Part shown: piece by piece, positions 17,702 to 25,966 of the stretch
How positions within the stretch are numbered: the stretch's first letter is position 1
Layout of the letters: the number at the start of each line of letters is the position of its first letter
The notes under the pieces: model-generated
Told to the model about the DNA's origin: nothing
What the model saw: only the letters and a program-made list of their open reading frames with translations
Databases searched by the model: none
Assembly (NCBI GenBank): GCA_019634625.1
Contig: JAHCBA010000047.1
Coordinates: 1-49,392, forward strand
DNA from: Verrucomicrobiia bacterium
GTDB lineage: Bacteria > Verrucomicrobiota > Verrucomicrobiia > Limisphaerales > CAIMTB01
Direction: 5' to 3'
Length of the DNA stretch: 49,392 bases
Program-made: the position numbers and the translations under genes

Positions 17702-20700
17702 ATGGCCATCCATGTCGCCCTGCATCACCGCACCCACTACCGGTATGAACGCCCTGTTGCCATCGGCCCCCAGGTCATCCGGCTGCGTCCGGCGCCGCAT
17801 ACGCGGGCCCGGGTGCTGAGTTATTCGCTGCGGGTCGAGCCGGGGGGGCACTTCATCAACTGGCAGCAGGATCCGCAGTCGAACTACCTGGCGCGGGTGG
17901 TTTTCCCGGAACCGGCGAGGGAGTTGGTGGTCGAGGTGGATCTGGTGACGGAGATGGCGGTGTTCAACCCGTTCGATTTCTTTCTCGAACCGGAGGCGGA
18001 GCATGTGCCGTTTCGATACGCCCCGGAGTTGGCGCATGAGCTGGCGCCATTCCAGGTGCGGCTGCCGGAGACGCCGCGGCTGGCGACGTACCTGGAGGGA
18101 CTGCGGGCCTGGCTGCTCGGGGCGCCCGTTGCCGGAGCGGAAGGCGGGCAGGCGGGGACGCTGACGGGGACCGCTCATTCCGAGGTGGGGATGGACGTTC
18201 ATCATGGGGGAGGGCATCTGCCTGTGGCGGGGACGGCGGCGGCGCGGAAGGATGAAGACCGGCGGATGCGGACGATCGATTTCCTGGTGGGACTGAACCA
18301 GCGGTTGTGGAAGGACATCGGGTATTTGATCCGGCTGGAGCCGGGGGTTCAGACACCGGAGACGACCCTTGAGAAGGGGACCGGCTCGTGCCGGGACAGC
18401 GCCTGGCTCCTGTGCCAGGTGCTGCGGCACCTGGGATTCGCGGCGCGGTTTGTGAGCGGGTACCTGATCCAACTCGCGCCCGATGTGAAGTCGCTGGATG
18501 GCCCGAGCGGTCCGGAGAAGGACTTCACGGATCTGCATGCATGGTGCGAGGTGTACCTGCCGGGGGCGGGCTGGATCGGGCTGGATCCCACCTCGGGGCT
18601 GCTGACGGGCGAGGGACACATCCCGGTGGCGGCCACGCCGGATCCGCAGAGCGCGGCGCCGGTGTCGGGACTGGTGGAGGCGTGTGAGAGCACCCTCGAA
18701 GTGACCATGCGGGTGTCGCGGATTCACGAGTCACCGAGGGTGACACGGCCTTACACGGAGGAGGAATGGAGTGAGATCGAGCGGGCGGGGCGATGGGTGG
18801 ACGCGGTGCTGGCGCGGCACGACTGCCGGCTGACGATGGGAGGGGAGCCGACCTTTGTCTCGATCGACGACATGGACGGGGAGGAATGGAATCTGGCGGC
18901 CTTGGGGCCTGGAAAGGACCGGATGGCGGACGAACTGCTGCAGCGGTTGCAGCGGCGCCTGATCCCGGGCGGATTCCGGCACTACGGGCAGGGGAAATGG
19001 TACCCGGGCGAACCGCTGCCGCGCTGGGCGCACGTGTGTTACTGGCGGGAGGATGGGGAACCGGTGTGGGTGCGGGACGAGTTGCTGGCCGACCGGCGGC
19101 GGGACTACGGATTCACGGACCGGGATTCGGCGGTGTTCATCGAGGCGCTTGCGGAGCGGTTGGGGTGCGGGGTGACGTGGATCCGGCCGGCCTACGAGGA
19201 TGTCTGGTATCACCTGTGGAAGGAACGGCGGCTGCCGGCGAATGTGGATCCCTTCGAGTCGAACCTGCGGGACGAGGAGGAGCGGGCGCGGCTGGCCCGC
19301 CTATTCGAGGCCGGGTTGGACCGGGTGGTGGGGCATGTGCTTCCGTTGCGTCGCGACGGGCGGGATGGAAACGGGGTCTGGGTGAGCGGCCCGTGGACGG
19401 TCCGGCCGGAACGGCTTTACCTGATTCCGGGCGATTCCCCGATGGGCCTCCGGTTGCCGCTCGATTCGCTGCCCTGGGTGGTCGAGGGGGAGTATCCGCA
19501 CGTGATCGAAAGGGATCCATGGGAGCCGCGGGGTCCGTTGCCGGCGCGGCAACGGTGGGTGAGCGGCGCGACTCCGCCACGTCGGCCGATGGTGAGGCCG
19601 ATGGGGGCCGAGTCGGGAACCCGGGCAGGGGATCCGCAGGGCATGGCGCCTTTGCGGCGGGGCGAATCGGCGTCCTGGGTGGTCCGGTCCGCCCTGTGCG
19701 TGGAACCGCGGCAGGGGCGGCTGCACGTGTTTCTGCCACCGATGGAGACGCTGGAGGATTACCTGGAAGTGCTGGCGACGGTGGAGGAGACGGCTGGCGC
19801 GCTGGATCGGCCGGTGGTGATCGAGGGCTACCCGCCGCCGCGCGACCCGCGGTTGAACACGCTCAAGATCACGCCCGACCCGGGCGTCATCGAAGTCAAC
19901 CTGCATCCGGCACGGACGTGGGAGGAACTGACGCGCAACACCGAGGTGCTGTACGCCGAGGCGCGGGAGACGCGGTTGACCGCGGAGAAGTTCATGCTGG
20001 ACGGGCGGCATTCGGGGACGGGCGGGGGGAACCACCTGGTGATCGGGGGGGCGAGTCCGGCGGACTCGCCGTTGCTGCGGCGTCCGGACCTGTTACGGAG
20101 CCTGGTGGCGTACTGGCAGAATCACCCGAGCCTGTCGTTTCTGTTCAGCGGCCTGTTCATCGGGCCCACGAGTCAGAGTCCGAGGGTGGACGAGGCGCGG
20201 AACGACTCGTTGCGCGAGCTGGAGATCGCGTTCCGCCAGGTGCCCGGGTCGGGCGAGGTGCCGCCATGGCTGGTGGACCGGCTGTTCCGGAACCTGCTGG
20301 TGGATGGGACCGGGAACACGCATCGGGCGGAGTTCTGCATCGACAAGCTGTACGCGCCCGAGGGGCCGGCGGGACGGTTGGGTCTGCTCGAGATGCGGGG
20401 CTTTGAAATGCCGCCGCATGCCCGGATGAGCCTGGCGCAGCAGCTCCTGGTGAGGGCGCTGGTGGCGCGGTTCTGGAAGCGACCTTACGAGGGCGGCCTG
20501 GTGCGGTGGGGCACGGAGATCCATGACCGGTGGATGCTGCCGCACTTCATCTGGCGGGATCTGGGCGAGGTCATCGCGGAACTGCGGGACGACGGATGTC
20601 CGATGCGGGAGGAATGGTTTGCGCCGCACTTCGAGTTCCGGTTTCCGCAGATCGGGGATCTCGAGGTGCGCGACATCCACCTCGAAGTCCGGCAGGCGCT

Positions 20701-21187
20701 GGAACCCTGGCATGTGCTGGGGGAGGAACCGGCGGCGGGGGGCACGGTGCGTTATGTGGATTCGTCGCTCGAACGGGTCCAGGTCCGGGTGCGGGGCTGG
20801 ATTCCAGAACGGTTTGTCCTCGCCGTGGGGGGGGTGGCGGTGCCGCTGCATCCGACTGGCACGCGGGGGGAACGGGTGGCGGGCGTCCGCTACCGGGCGT
20901 GGCAGCCGGCGAGCTGCCTGCATCCGACGATCGGGGTGCATGCGCCGCTGGTCTTCGACGTGGTGGATGGGTGGAACGGCCGGAGTGTGGGCGGATGCAC
21001 GTACCATGTGATGCATTCCGGCGGGCGGAGTTACGAGACCCTGCCGGTCAACGCCTACGAAGCGGAAAGCCGGCGGCTGTCGCGCTTCTTCCGGCACGGG
21101 CACACGCCCGGGCCGATGACGCCTCGGAAGGCCGAACCTCATCCGGATGCGGATCTTCCGTTCACGCTGGATTTGCGTCGGGCTTGA
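17702..21187 (+). CDS. Transglutaminase-like protein with DUF2126 domain
   Basis: A 1161-residue cytoplasmic protein. The N-terminal transglutaminase-like part (residues 1-340) starts with the usual beta domain (HVALHHRTHYRYERPV) and has the papain-like triad C230 (GTGSCRDSAWLL), H279 (DLHAWCEVYLPG) and D295 (GLDPTSG). The long C-terminal part (about 370-1161) is DUF2126, with segments such as LTMGGEPTFVSIDD, FPRFG-like GGFRHYGQGKWYPGE and a GTGGGNHLVIGG stretch. The fusion and length are standard for this family. Third member of the ATP-grasp/alpha-E/transglutaminase set, 102 bp after alpha-E. It may cleave or transfer the peptide bonds made by the ATP-grasp ligase. Its 3' end overlaps the convergent DUF1501 gene by 49 bp. 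Confidence 0.92.
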   Translation: MAIHVALHHRTHYRYERPVAIGPQVIRLRPAPHTRARVLSYSLRVEPGGHFINWQQDPQSNYLARVVFPEPARELVVEVDLVTEMAVFNPFDFFLEPEAEHVPFRYAPELAHELAPFQVRLPETPRLATYLEGLRAWLLGAPVAGAEGGQAGTLTGTAHSEVGMDVHHGGGHLPVAGTAAARKDEDRRMRTIDFLVGLNQRLWKDIGYLIRLEPGVQTPETTLEKGTGSCRDSAWLLCQVLRHLGFAARFVSGYLIQLAPDVKSLDGPSGPEKDFTDLHAWCEVYLPGAGWIGLDPTSGLLTGEGHIPVAATPDPQSAAPVSGLVEACESTLEVTMRVSRIHESPRVTRPYTEEEWSEIERAGRWVDAVLARHDCRLTMGGEPTFVSIDDMDGEEWNLAALGPGKDRMADELLQRLQRRLIPGGFRHYGQGKWYPGEPLPRWAHVCYWREDGEPVWVRDELLADRRRDYGFTDRDSAVFIEALAERLGCGVTWIRPAYEDVWYHLWKERRLPANVDPFESNLRDEEERARLARLFEAGLDRVVGHVLPLRRDGRDGNGVWVSGPWTVRPERLYLIPGDSPMGLRLPLDSLPWVVEGEYPHVIERDPWEPRGPLPARQRWVSGATPPRRPMVRPMGAESGTRAGDPQGMAPLRRGESASWVVRSALCVEPRQGRLHVFLPPMETLEDYLEVLATVEETAGALDRPVVIEGYPPPRDPRLNTLKITPDPGVIEVNLHPARTWEELTRNTEVLYAEARETRLTAEKFMLDGRHSGTGGGNHLVIGGASPADSPLLRRPDLLRSLVAYWQNHPSLSFLFSGLFIGPTSQSPRVDEARNDSLRELEIAFRQVPGSGEVPPWLVDRLFRNLLVDGTGNTHRAEFCIDKLYAPEGPAGRLGLLEMRGFEMPPHARMSLAQQLLVRALVARFWKRPYEGGLVRWGTEIHDRWMLPHFIWRDLGEVIAELRDDGCPMREEWFAPHFEFRFPQIGDLEVRDIHLEVRQALEPWHVLGEEPAAGGTVRYVDSSLERVQVRVRGWIPERFVLAVGGVAVPLHPTGTRGERVAGVRYRAWQPASCLHPTIGVHAPLVFDVVDGWNGRSVGGCTYHVMHSGGRSYETLPVNAYEAESRRLSRFFRHGHTPGPMTPRKAEPHPDADLPFTLDLRRA

Positions 21188-22812
21188 AGGGGGGGAGTGG
21201 GGACCAGGTTGAGTTCGCCGAGGATGCGGGCGGCATCGAGGCCGGAGATGCCGCCGGACTGGAGGTGTTCGGCGGGATCGCGGTAGCCGGGGATGATGCG
21301 GCCGAGCTGGTCGGGGGAGGCGCCGAGGTGATCGCGGATGAGTTCGCCGAGGACGGAGCGGTAGTCGATGGCACGTTTCAGGTAGCGACGCTTGACGCCG
21401 AACATCGAGCCGTTGGGGCCGTTGATCCAGGGGACTGACTGGCCGTTGGCACGGTCGCCGGGGGAGATGCCGAACAGGCCGGAGCCATGGTCGGAACGGC
21501 CGTACCCGCGAAGGGCGCCGCCGGCCACCCACATGACGCCCGCCTCGGCGTGGTCGGTGCCGGCATCGTCGTTCTGGAGGGTGGTGCGCCCGAACTCGGA
21601 GAGGGTGACCACCACCACGTCGCTCCAGTGGGCGCGATCGGCGTAGCGGGTGAAGTAGCGTTGGAGGGCGTAGAGGGCCCAGGCGATGCGGCGTTGGAGG
21701 TTGGCGTGGGAACCGGTCACGCCGCCTTGGTCGCTGTGGGTGTCGAATCCGCCGAACTCCGTGCCGGCGACGATGGCATCGGTTTTGTTGAGGACGATGG
21801 CGGCCGACTTGAGCCGGGCGAAGAAGCTGCTGCTGCCGGTGGGGACGACGTATTTCGAGGGGTCATTGCCATGGAGGGCGTAGCCGCCGTTTTTGGCGTT
21901 GGTGGTGGGAAACAGGTGGTAGGGGTCGGTGTCGCCGTCGGTGGCAATGGCATCGCGGAAGGTGTTGCCCGCCTCGCTGAAGTCGAGCGAGGCGAAGATC
22001 GAAAGGGTCTCGGCGAGATTGCGGTACTGGAGGTGGAGGAGGTCGCGGTTGCGCTTGTCGGGGAGGGGGGCTTCGAGGGCGGCGCGGAGGGCGGCTTCCG
22101 CCTTGGCGGTGCCGGCGGCGTTGTTGGGGATGCCGCGGAGGCTGTAGCGGCCGGGGTCGGAAAGGTTGGTCATCGCCGCCTGGGAGCCGCGGAGAATGAG
22201 GGGGAGCGAGGACTGGAAGGAGACGCCGGTGAGGGGGGAGGTTTGGGTGAGCCCGGACTCGATGAGCGTGCGGTAGAGGATGCCGTCGCGGCTGAAGTCG
22301 TCGTTGGGATTGCCGGTCTCCCAGTAGTTCTGGGAGTCGAAGTGGGAACGCGACTGCTGGGGGTAGCCGACGCGATGGAGGATGGCGAGTTCGCCGGCGT
22401 TGTAGAGGGGGGCGAGGAACTTGAGGGAGGGATGGAGCGCGGCGAAGCCGTTGCCTGAGCGCAGGGCGTAGCCGTAGTCGAAGGTGGGGCGGTTGGGGCC
22501 GCTTTCGGGGAAGTCGCAGGGGCCTTTGGCCGAGTAGTCGAGGCCGGGATCGGTGGGGATGGCGAGCGTGGGCCGGATGGACGGGCCGTAGGCGTCGTCG
22601 CCGACCGGCAGGACGGAGTTGAGGGCGTCGTTCCCGCCGCGGAGGAAGAGGAAGAGCAGCTTCCTGCCGCGTCGGCCCAACGAGGTTTCGGCGAGGGCAC
22701 GTCGGACGACGAGCGGAACGTCGGTGAGGGAGGAGAGGGCGGCCCAGGCGCCGAGGGGCAGGACGCGGCCGAGGAACCGGCGCCGGGAGACGATCGAGAA
22801 CCGGGAGTGCAT
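21139..22812 (-). CDS. DUF1501 protein, Tat-exported
   Basis: A 557-residue secreted or periplasmic protein of the DUF1501 family. The twin-arginine signal SRRRFLGRVLPLGAWAALSSL is at the N-terminus. The family core is seen in LLFLFLRGGNDALNSVLPVG, ALHPSLKFLAPLYNAGELAILHRVGYP, RSHFDSQNYWETG and VVVTLSEFGRTTLQN...GTDHAEAGVMWVAGG, which resemble sulfatase/phosphatase-like metal-binding motifs. It is 7 bp downstream of the DUF1800 gene and surely co-transcribed; such pairs are frequent in Planctomycetota and Verrucomicrobiota. Function unknown. The last 16 codons overlap the end of the transglutaminase gene on the other strand. Confidence 0.92.
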   Translation of the reverse strand: MHSRFSIVSRRRFLGRVLPLGAWAALSSLTDVPLVVRRALAETSLGRRGRKLLFLFLRGGNDALNSVLPVGDDAYGPSIRPTLAIPTDPGLDYSAKGPCDFPESGPNRPTFDYGYALRSGNGFAALHPSLKFLAPLYNAGELAILHRVGYPQQSRSHFDSQNYWETGNPNDDFSRDGILYRTLIESGLTQTSPLTGVSFQSSLPLILRGSQAAMTNLSDPGRYSLRGIPNNAAGTAKAEAALRAALEAPLPDKRNRDLLHLQYRNLAETLSIFASLDFSEAGNTFRDAIATDGDTDPYHLFPTTNAKNGGYALHGNDPSKYVVPTGSSSFFARLKSAAIVLNKTDAIVAGTEFGGFDTHSDQGGVTGSHANLQRRIAWALYALQRYFTRYADRAHWSDVVVVTLSEFGRTTLQNDDAGTDHAEAGVMWVAGGALRGYGRSDHGSGLFGISPGDRANGQSVPWINGPNGSMFGVKRRYLKRAIDYRSVLGELIRDHLGASPDQLGRIIPGYRDPAEHLQSGGISGLDAARILGELNLVPTPPLQARRKSSVNGRSASG

Positions 22813-22819
22813 GGCGGGC

Positions 22820-25330
22820 CTATTGTTCGTGGATCAGCGGGAGTGAGAGGAGGAGTGCGACCATGCCGCGCAGCCGGATTTCGTAGGGCGACGGGGCGCC
22901 GGTGGTGGCGAGCCGGGCGAAGGGATCGGAGCGGACACCGTCGTTGGAAGTGTCGAGGAAGCGCACCGCGAGGTCGCGGTAGAACGCCAGGTTGGCGCGC
23001 CCTTCGGCGGGGAAGAGCAGGCCCAGGAAGAGATCGGCAACGGCGTGGGAATCGGCGCGGAGTTCCGCGGGGAGCCGTTGTTCCACGAGGGCCAGAGGAT
23101 GGACCAGGCTGAAGCCGACCTCGCCCGTCCGCGCGGAATACCCGGACGCCACCGGCATGAGCAGGGCCTGGGCGAAACGGATGCGTTCGGCGAGGGTGCC
23201 GGCGCTGATCCAGGGCGGGCCGGACTCGGGATAGCCGTCGGGATCGGTGCGGTCGAAGAGTTCCATGGCGCCGGCGCGGTCCATGAGATCATGGAGGGCG
23301 GCCGGATCGACCAGGGTCGCGGGGGCGCCCTGGGACGGGTCGGTCATCAGGGCGCGGACGGCGCTGACCGCGAATTCGAAGGGGGTCTTCACCTTCTGCT
23401 GGGCGGCGCCGTGACGGCGGAAGGGATCGGAGGCGAAGAGGGTGGTGAGGACATGACGGATCTGCCCTTTGGGTTCGGTGGCGGCCCAGGCGTCCATGCA
23501 GGCCTTCACCAGAGCGGCCTCGGGGGAGAGATCGGGGGCGGAGTAGTCGTAGTGACCGTGATGAAAGTCATCGTGCACGAACAGGCGGCACAGCTTCACG
23601 CTGAGGTACTCCTGGGTGAACGGCTGGTCGGCGAGGTGGTTGAGCACCTGGTAACCTTCGCGGATGCCGTTGGTACCGCGGAGGCCCGGCACGGTGAGGG
23701 CATAGGGAAGGCCGGCCAGTTGGGGGCCGAACCGGGCCGGGTAGGTGCGTGGCACCCCGGGGTCGGCGGGATCCCCGGAGGGCGGGACGAGATAGAAGAG
23801 ATGCTTGGGGCCGGTGTCGTGGTTGTAATCCTTGAAGACCAGGGACCAGGTCCCGATGAGATCGTTGGGGCGGGTGGCGTTGGGGGCGGCCCCGGGGCGT
23901 CGCAGGTCGGAGAGGGGGGCGAAGGGATTGGCGGCCTGGTCGGGGCGGACATAGCGGACGGACCAGCCGGTCCAGACGCGGGCCATCTGTTCGATGTCCC
24001 ATTGGTCATAGCCGTTGTCGGCGCCGAAGGTGAAGAGTTCGAGGAGTTCGCGGGCGTAGTTTTCGTTGGCGATGCGGCCGTTGCCGCCGCGGTTGTTGAC
24101 GGTATCGAGATACAGGATCATCGCCGGGCTTTCGGCGCTGAGGGTGAGAAGTTCGCGAAAGGTGCCGTCGGGGCGGAGCAGCACCTGGCGCCAGCGTTCC
24201 AGTTCCCGGAACTCGAGTTCCGTTGCCAGATACTCCTCGGCGCCGCCGCTGTGGTAGGCATCGAGATACCGGGCGGATTTCGAGTGCTGGGTGACGAAGT
24301 GATTGTCGAAGAACTGGAGGAGGATCTGGAGGAGCTGGCGCCGGGCGTGGATGGCGTTGAGGGTGTGCCAGGCGCGCAGGTCGGCAAGGTCGGCCGAACC
24401 CTCGCTCAAGCGGTCGCGCAGGGTGCCGGGCTGGCTGACAATGCCGCTGCCGGAGAGGCGGATCACCAGGGGCGCCGGCCGGGATTCGGAGGGGCGCCAC
24501 CAATAACTCAGGGTGTAGGAGCGGCTCGACGAGAGGCTGGGAGTGAGGGTCTGGACGATGGCTGAGGCGCGGGTGGATCCGGGGGAGGAGGCGCGCAGGT
24601 GCAGCGCGTACTGCCCGGAACGCCGCACCGCGGCGGTGCGTTCCGAGGCGGCATGGTTGGCGCCGACCACCCAGTCCTCCCCGGACAGCGGTTCCTCGAA
24701 GTCTCCGTTGCGGATGAGGTTGGGGCCGGCGCCAGGTTCGGTGCCGGCGACAAGTTGGAGGTCGTCGAGATAACCTTCCCCGGAGGCGATGAGGTAGATG
24801 TAGAGCGTCGAGCTGGATCCGGTGCCGGTTGTCGTGACGAACTGCCAGTCTGCGGACGGCGTGCGCCGGTCGTGCGGGAGATCTTCGGGAATGGACTCGG
24901 GACTGAGTTGCTCGGCGAGATAGGCTTCCGGGCCGATGGCGCGGACGCGGTCCAGTTCGGAGGGTGTGGGTCCGTAGGCAAGGCGACTTAGTGCAATCGA
25001 GGTAAGGAGACTGGCCGGGGAGAGGGGGACGGCCTCGACCTGATAGAATTCCATCGCACCGCCGACGGGCACCGGCCAATCGAGGCCTTCGATCCGGTCG
25101 GTTTCCGCGACATAGGGACCGACGACCGCAGGCGCACGCAGCAGGCGATAGGTTTCGGCGTGGGGATAGGGCGTCCACTCGATCCGCCAGGCTTCCGGGC
25201 CCGGGTGGAGGGACAGCCGCGGTGGAACCGGGTCGAGAAACGGATCGGCGGGTGGGAGGCTGGCGGCGGGGCCGGCCGGGATGAGCAGGAGACTCAGGAC
25301 CATCACCGTCCGGCACAGCAAGGAGTTCAT
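22820..25330 (-). CDS. DUF1800 protein with inserted beta-sandwich region
   Basis: An 836-residue exported protein. A signal peptide (about 1-24) precedes a fibronectin-III-like stretch (38-100: AWRIEWTPYPHAETYRLLRA). DUF1800 starts at about 107 (LLTSIALSRLAYGPTPSELDRV) and resumes at about 319 (AWHTLNAIHARRQLLQILLQFFDNHF), continuing with NENYARELLELFTFG and VWTGWSVRY. Between them, at about 158-300, is an insertion that looks like the end of one and most of another carbohydrate-binding-type beta-sandwich (GYLDDLQLV, then NLIRNGDFEEPL ... SYTLSYWWRP). Encoded just before DUF1501 in the same operon, with a good promoter 20 bp upstream. Function of DUF1800 is unknown; the pair probably acts outside the cytoplasm. 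Confidence 0.9.
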   Translation of the reverse strand: MNSLLCRTVMVLSLLLIPAGPAASLPPADPFLDPVPPRLSLHPGPEAWRIEWTPYPHAETYRLLRAPAVVGPYVAETDRIEGLDWPVPVGGAMEFYQVEAVPLSPASLLTSIALSRLAYGPTPSELDRVRAIGPEAYLAEQLSPESIPEDLPHDRRTPSADWQFVTTTGTGSSSTLYIYLIASGEGYLDDLQLVAGTEPGAGPNLIRNGDFEEPLSGEDWVVGANHAASERTAAVRRSGQYALHLRASSPGSTRASAIVQTLTPSLSSSRSYTLSYWWRPSESRPAPLVIRLSGSGIVSQPGTLRDRLSEGSADLADLRAWHTLNAIHARRQLLQILLQFFDNHFVTQHSKSARYLDAYHSGGAEEYLATELEFRELERWRQVLLRPDGTFRELLTLSAESPAMILYLDTVNNRGGNGRIANENYARELLELFTFGADNGYDQWDIEQMARVWTGWSVRYVRPDQAANPFAPLSDLRRPGAAPNATRPNDLIGTWSLVFKDYNHDTGPKHLFYLVPPSGDPADPGVPRTYPARFGPQLAGLPYALTVPGLRGTNGIREGYQVLNHLADQPFTQEYLSVKLCRLFVHDDFHHGHYDYSAPDLSPEAALVKACMDAWAATEPKGQIRHVLTTLFASDPFRRHGAAQQKVKTPFEFAVSAVRALMTDPSQGAPATLVDPAALHDLMDRAGAMELFDRTDPDGYPESGPPWISAGTLAERIRFAQALLMPVASGYSARTGEVGFSLVHPLALVEQRLPAELRADSHAVADLFLGLLFPAEGRANLAFYRDLAVRFLDTSNDGVRSDPFARLATTGAPSPYEIRLRGMVALLLSLPLIHEQ

Positions 25331-25349
25331 GGGGACACTGACGGTGGCG

Positions 25350-25378
25350 AGCGTATCATGGCGATTCGGATCTGTAAA
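25350..25378 (-). promoter_or_regulatory. Promoter of the DUF1800-DUF1501 operon
   Basis: On the minus strand: TTTACA (25378-25373), a 17-bp spacer, then TACGCT (25355-25350). The predicted leader is about 13 nt. The best-spaced promoter in the window. Confidence 0.65.
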
Positions 25379-25392
25379 ACGGGGGAATGGCC

Positions 25393-25551
25393 GTGCATCC
25401 CGGAGTTGTGGGTAGAGGCGCGAACTTCGCGAGGCATCGCCTCGGAGGGCCGAGTTCCACGAGGCCGCAACGATGGGGTGCGTTGGGATGAGGACTCGCG
25501 GAGCTCGTCCCTCCGATTTGCTGCCTCCTCACCGACACCATGGAGATGCGC
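25393..25551 (+). repeat. Palindromic intergenic element, copy R2
   Basis: The left end GTGCATCCCGGAGTTGTGGG is a perfect consensus terminus; the right end (to GGAGATGCGC) is degenerate. The core is close to R1 and R3. It sits between the divergent DUF1800 and ThuA-dehydrogenase genes; the whole gap 25331-25966 holds two elements, two simple arrays and promoters but no gene. Confidence 0.88.
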
Positions 25552-25561
25552 CCGGGTTCCC

Positions 25562-25602
25562 CTCGTACTCGTACTCGTAATCGTAATCGTAATCGTGATC
25601 GC
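25562..25602 (+). repeat. Hexanucleotide array (TCGTAC/TCGTAA)n
   Basis: About six hexamers, first CTCGTA then TCGTAATCG steps, in tandem between R2 and R3. A hexamer array of related but opposite-strand composition follows about 100 bp downstream. Confidence 0.75.
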
Positions 25603-25697
25603 CCTTCCGAGCGCCCACGCGGAACGGGAGGTTCGAACAAGACCGAACCCATCGCACCCGCCACAAGGCAACAATCGAAGAGGTGCGCCTGCGGGTT

Positions 25698-25740
25698 CGA
25701 GGACGAGGACGAGGACGAGGACGAGTACCGCCCTTCGGGC
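25698..25740 (+). repeat. Hexanucleotide array (GAGGAC)n and hairpin
   Basis: Four GAGGAC units followed by GAGTAC (25698-25727), then a small hairpin GCCC-TTC-GGGC (25730-25740). The units partly complement those at 25562-25602 (GTACGAG against CTCGTAC), so the two arrays could pair. Confidence 0.7.
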
Positions 25741-25744
25741 TGAG

Positions 25745-25895
25745 TACGAGTCGCCAGGAGGGTGGGAATTTCGCGAAGCGTTGCCCCGGAGGGCCGGGTT
25801 CCACGAGGCCGCAACGATGGGGTGCGTTGGGATGAGGACTCGCGGAGCTCGTCCCTCCGATTGGCTGCCTCCTCAACCGCGACTTCGGGATGCAC
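25745..25895 (+). repeat. Palindromic intergenic element, copy R3
   Basis: Same orientation as R1 and R2. The core and right end (CGACTTCGGGATGCAC) are well kept, but the left arm is degenerate so its border is approximate. It ends about 30 bp before the promoter of the next gene. Confidence 0.8.
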
Positions 25896-25926
25896 CGGGG
25901 GGCATGCGGCGGGTGGGTTCACGCTT

Positions 25927-25954
25927 TTGTCCGGCGCGGTGGGGCGGGTAGGGT
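25927..25954 (+). promoter_or_regulatory. Promoter of the ThuA-dehydrogenase gene
   Basis: TTGTCC (25927-25932), a 16-bp spacer, and TAGGGT (25949-25954), ending 12 bp before the ATG at 25967. The predicted leader is about 6 nt, too short for a Shine-Dalgarno. Confidence 0.55.
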
Positions 25955-25966
25955 CGCGGCATTCCC

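Noticed and set aside
25730-25740. Hairpin GCCC-TTC-GGGC as a terminator
   Set aside because: Stem of only 4 bp, no T-run, and no gene reading into it in the right place.
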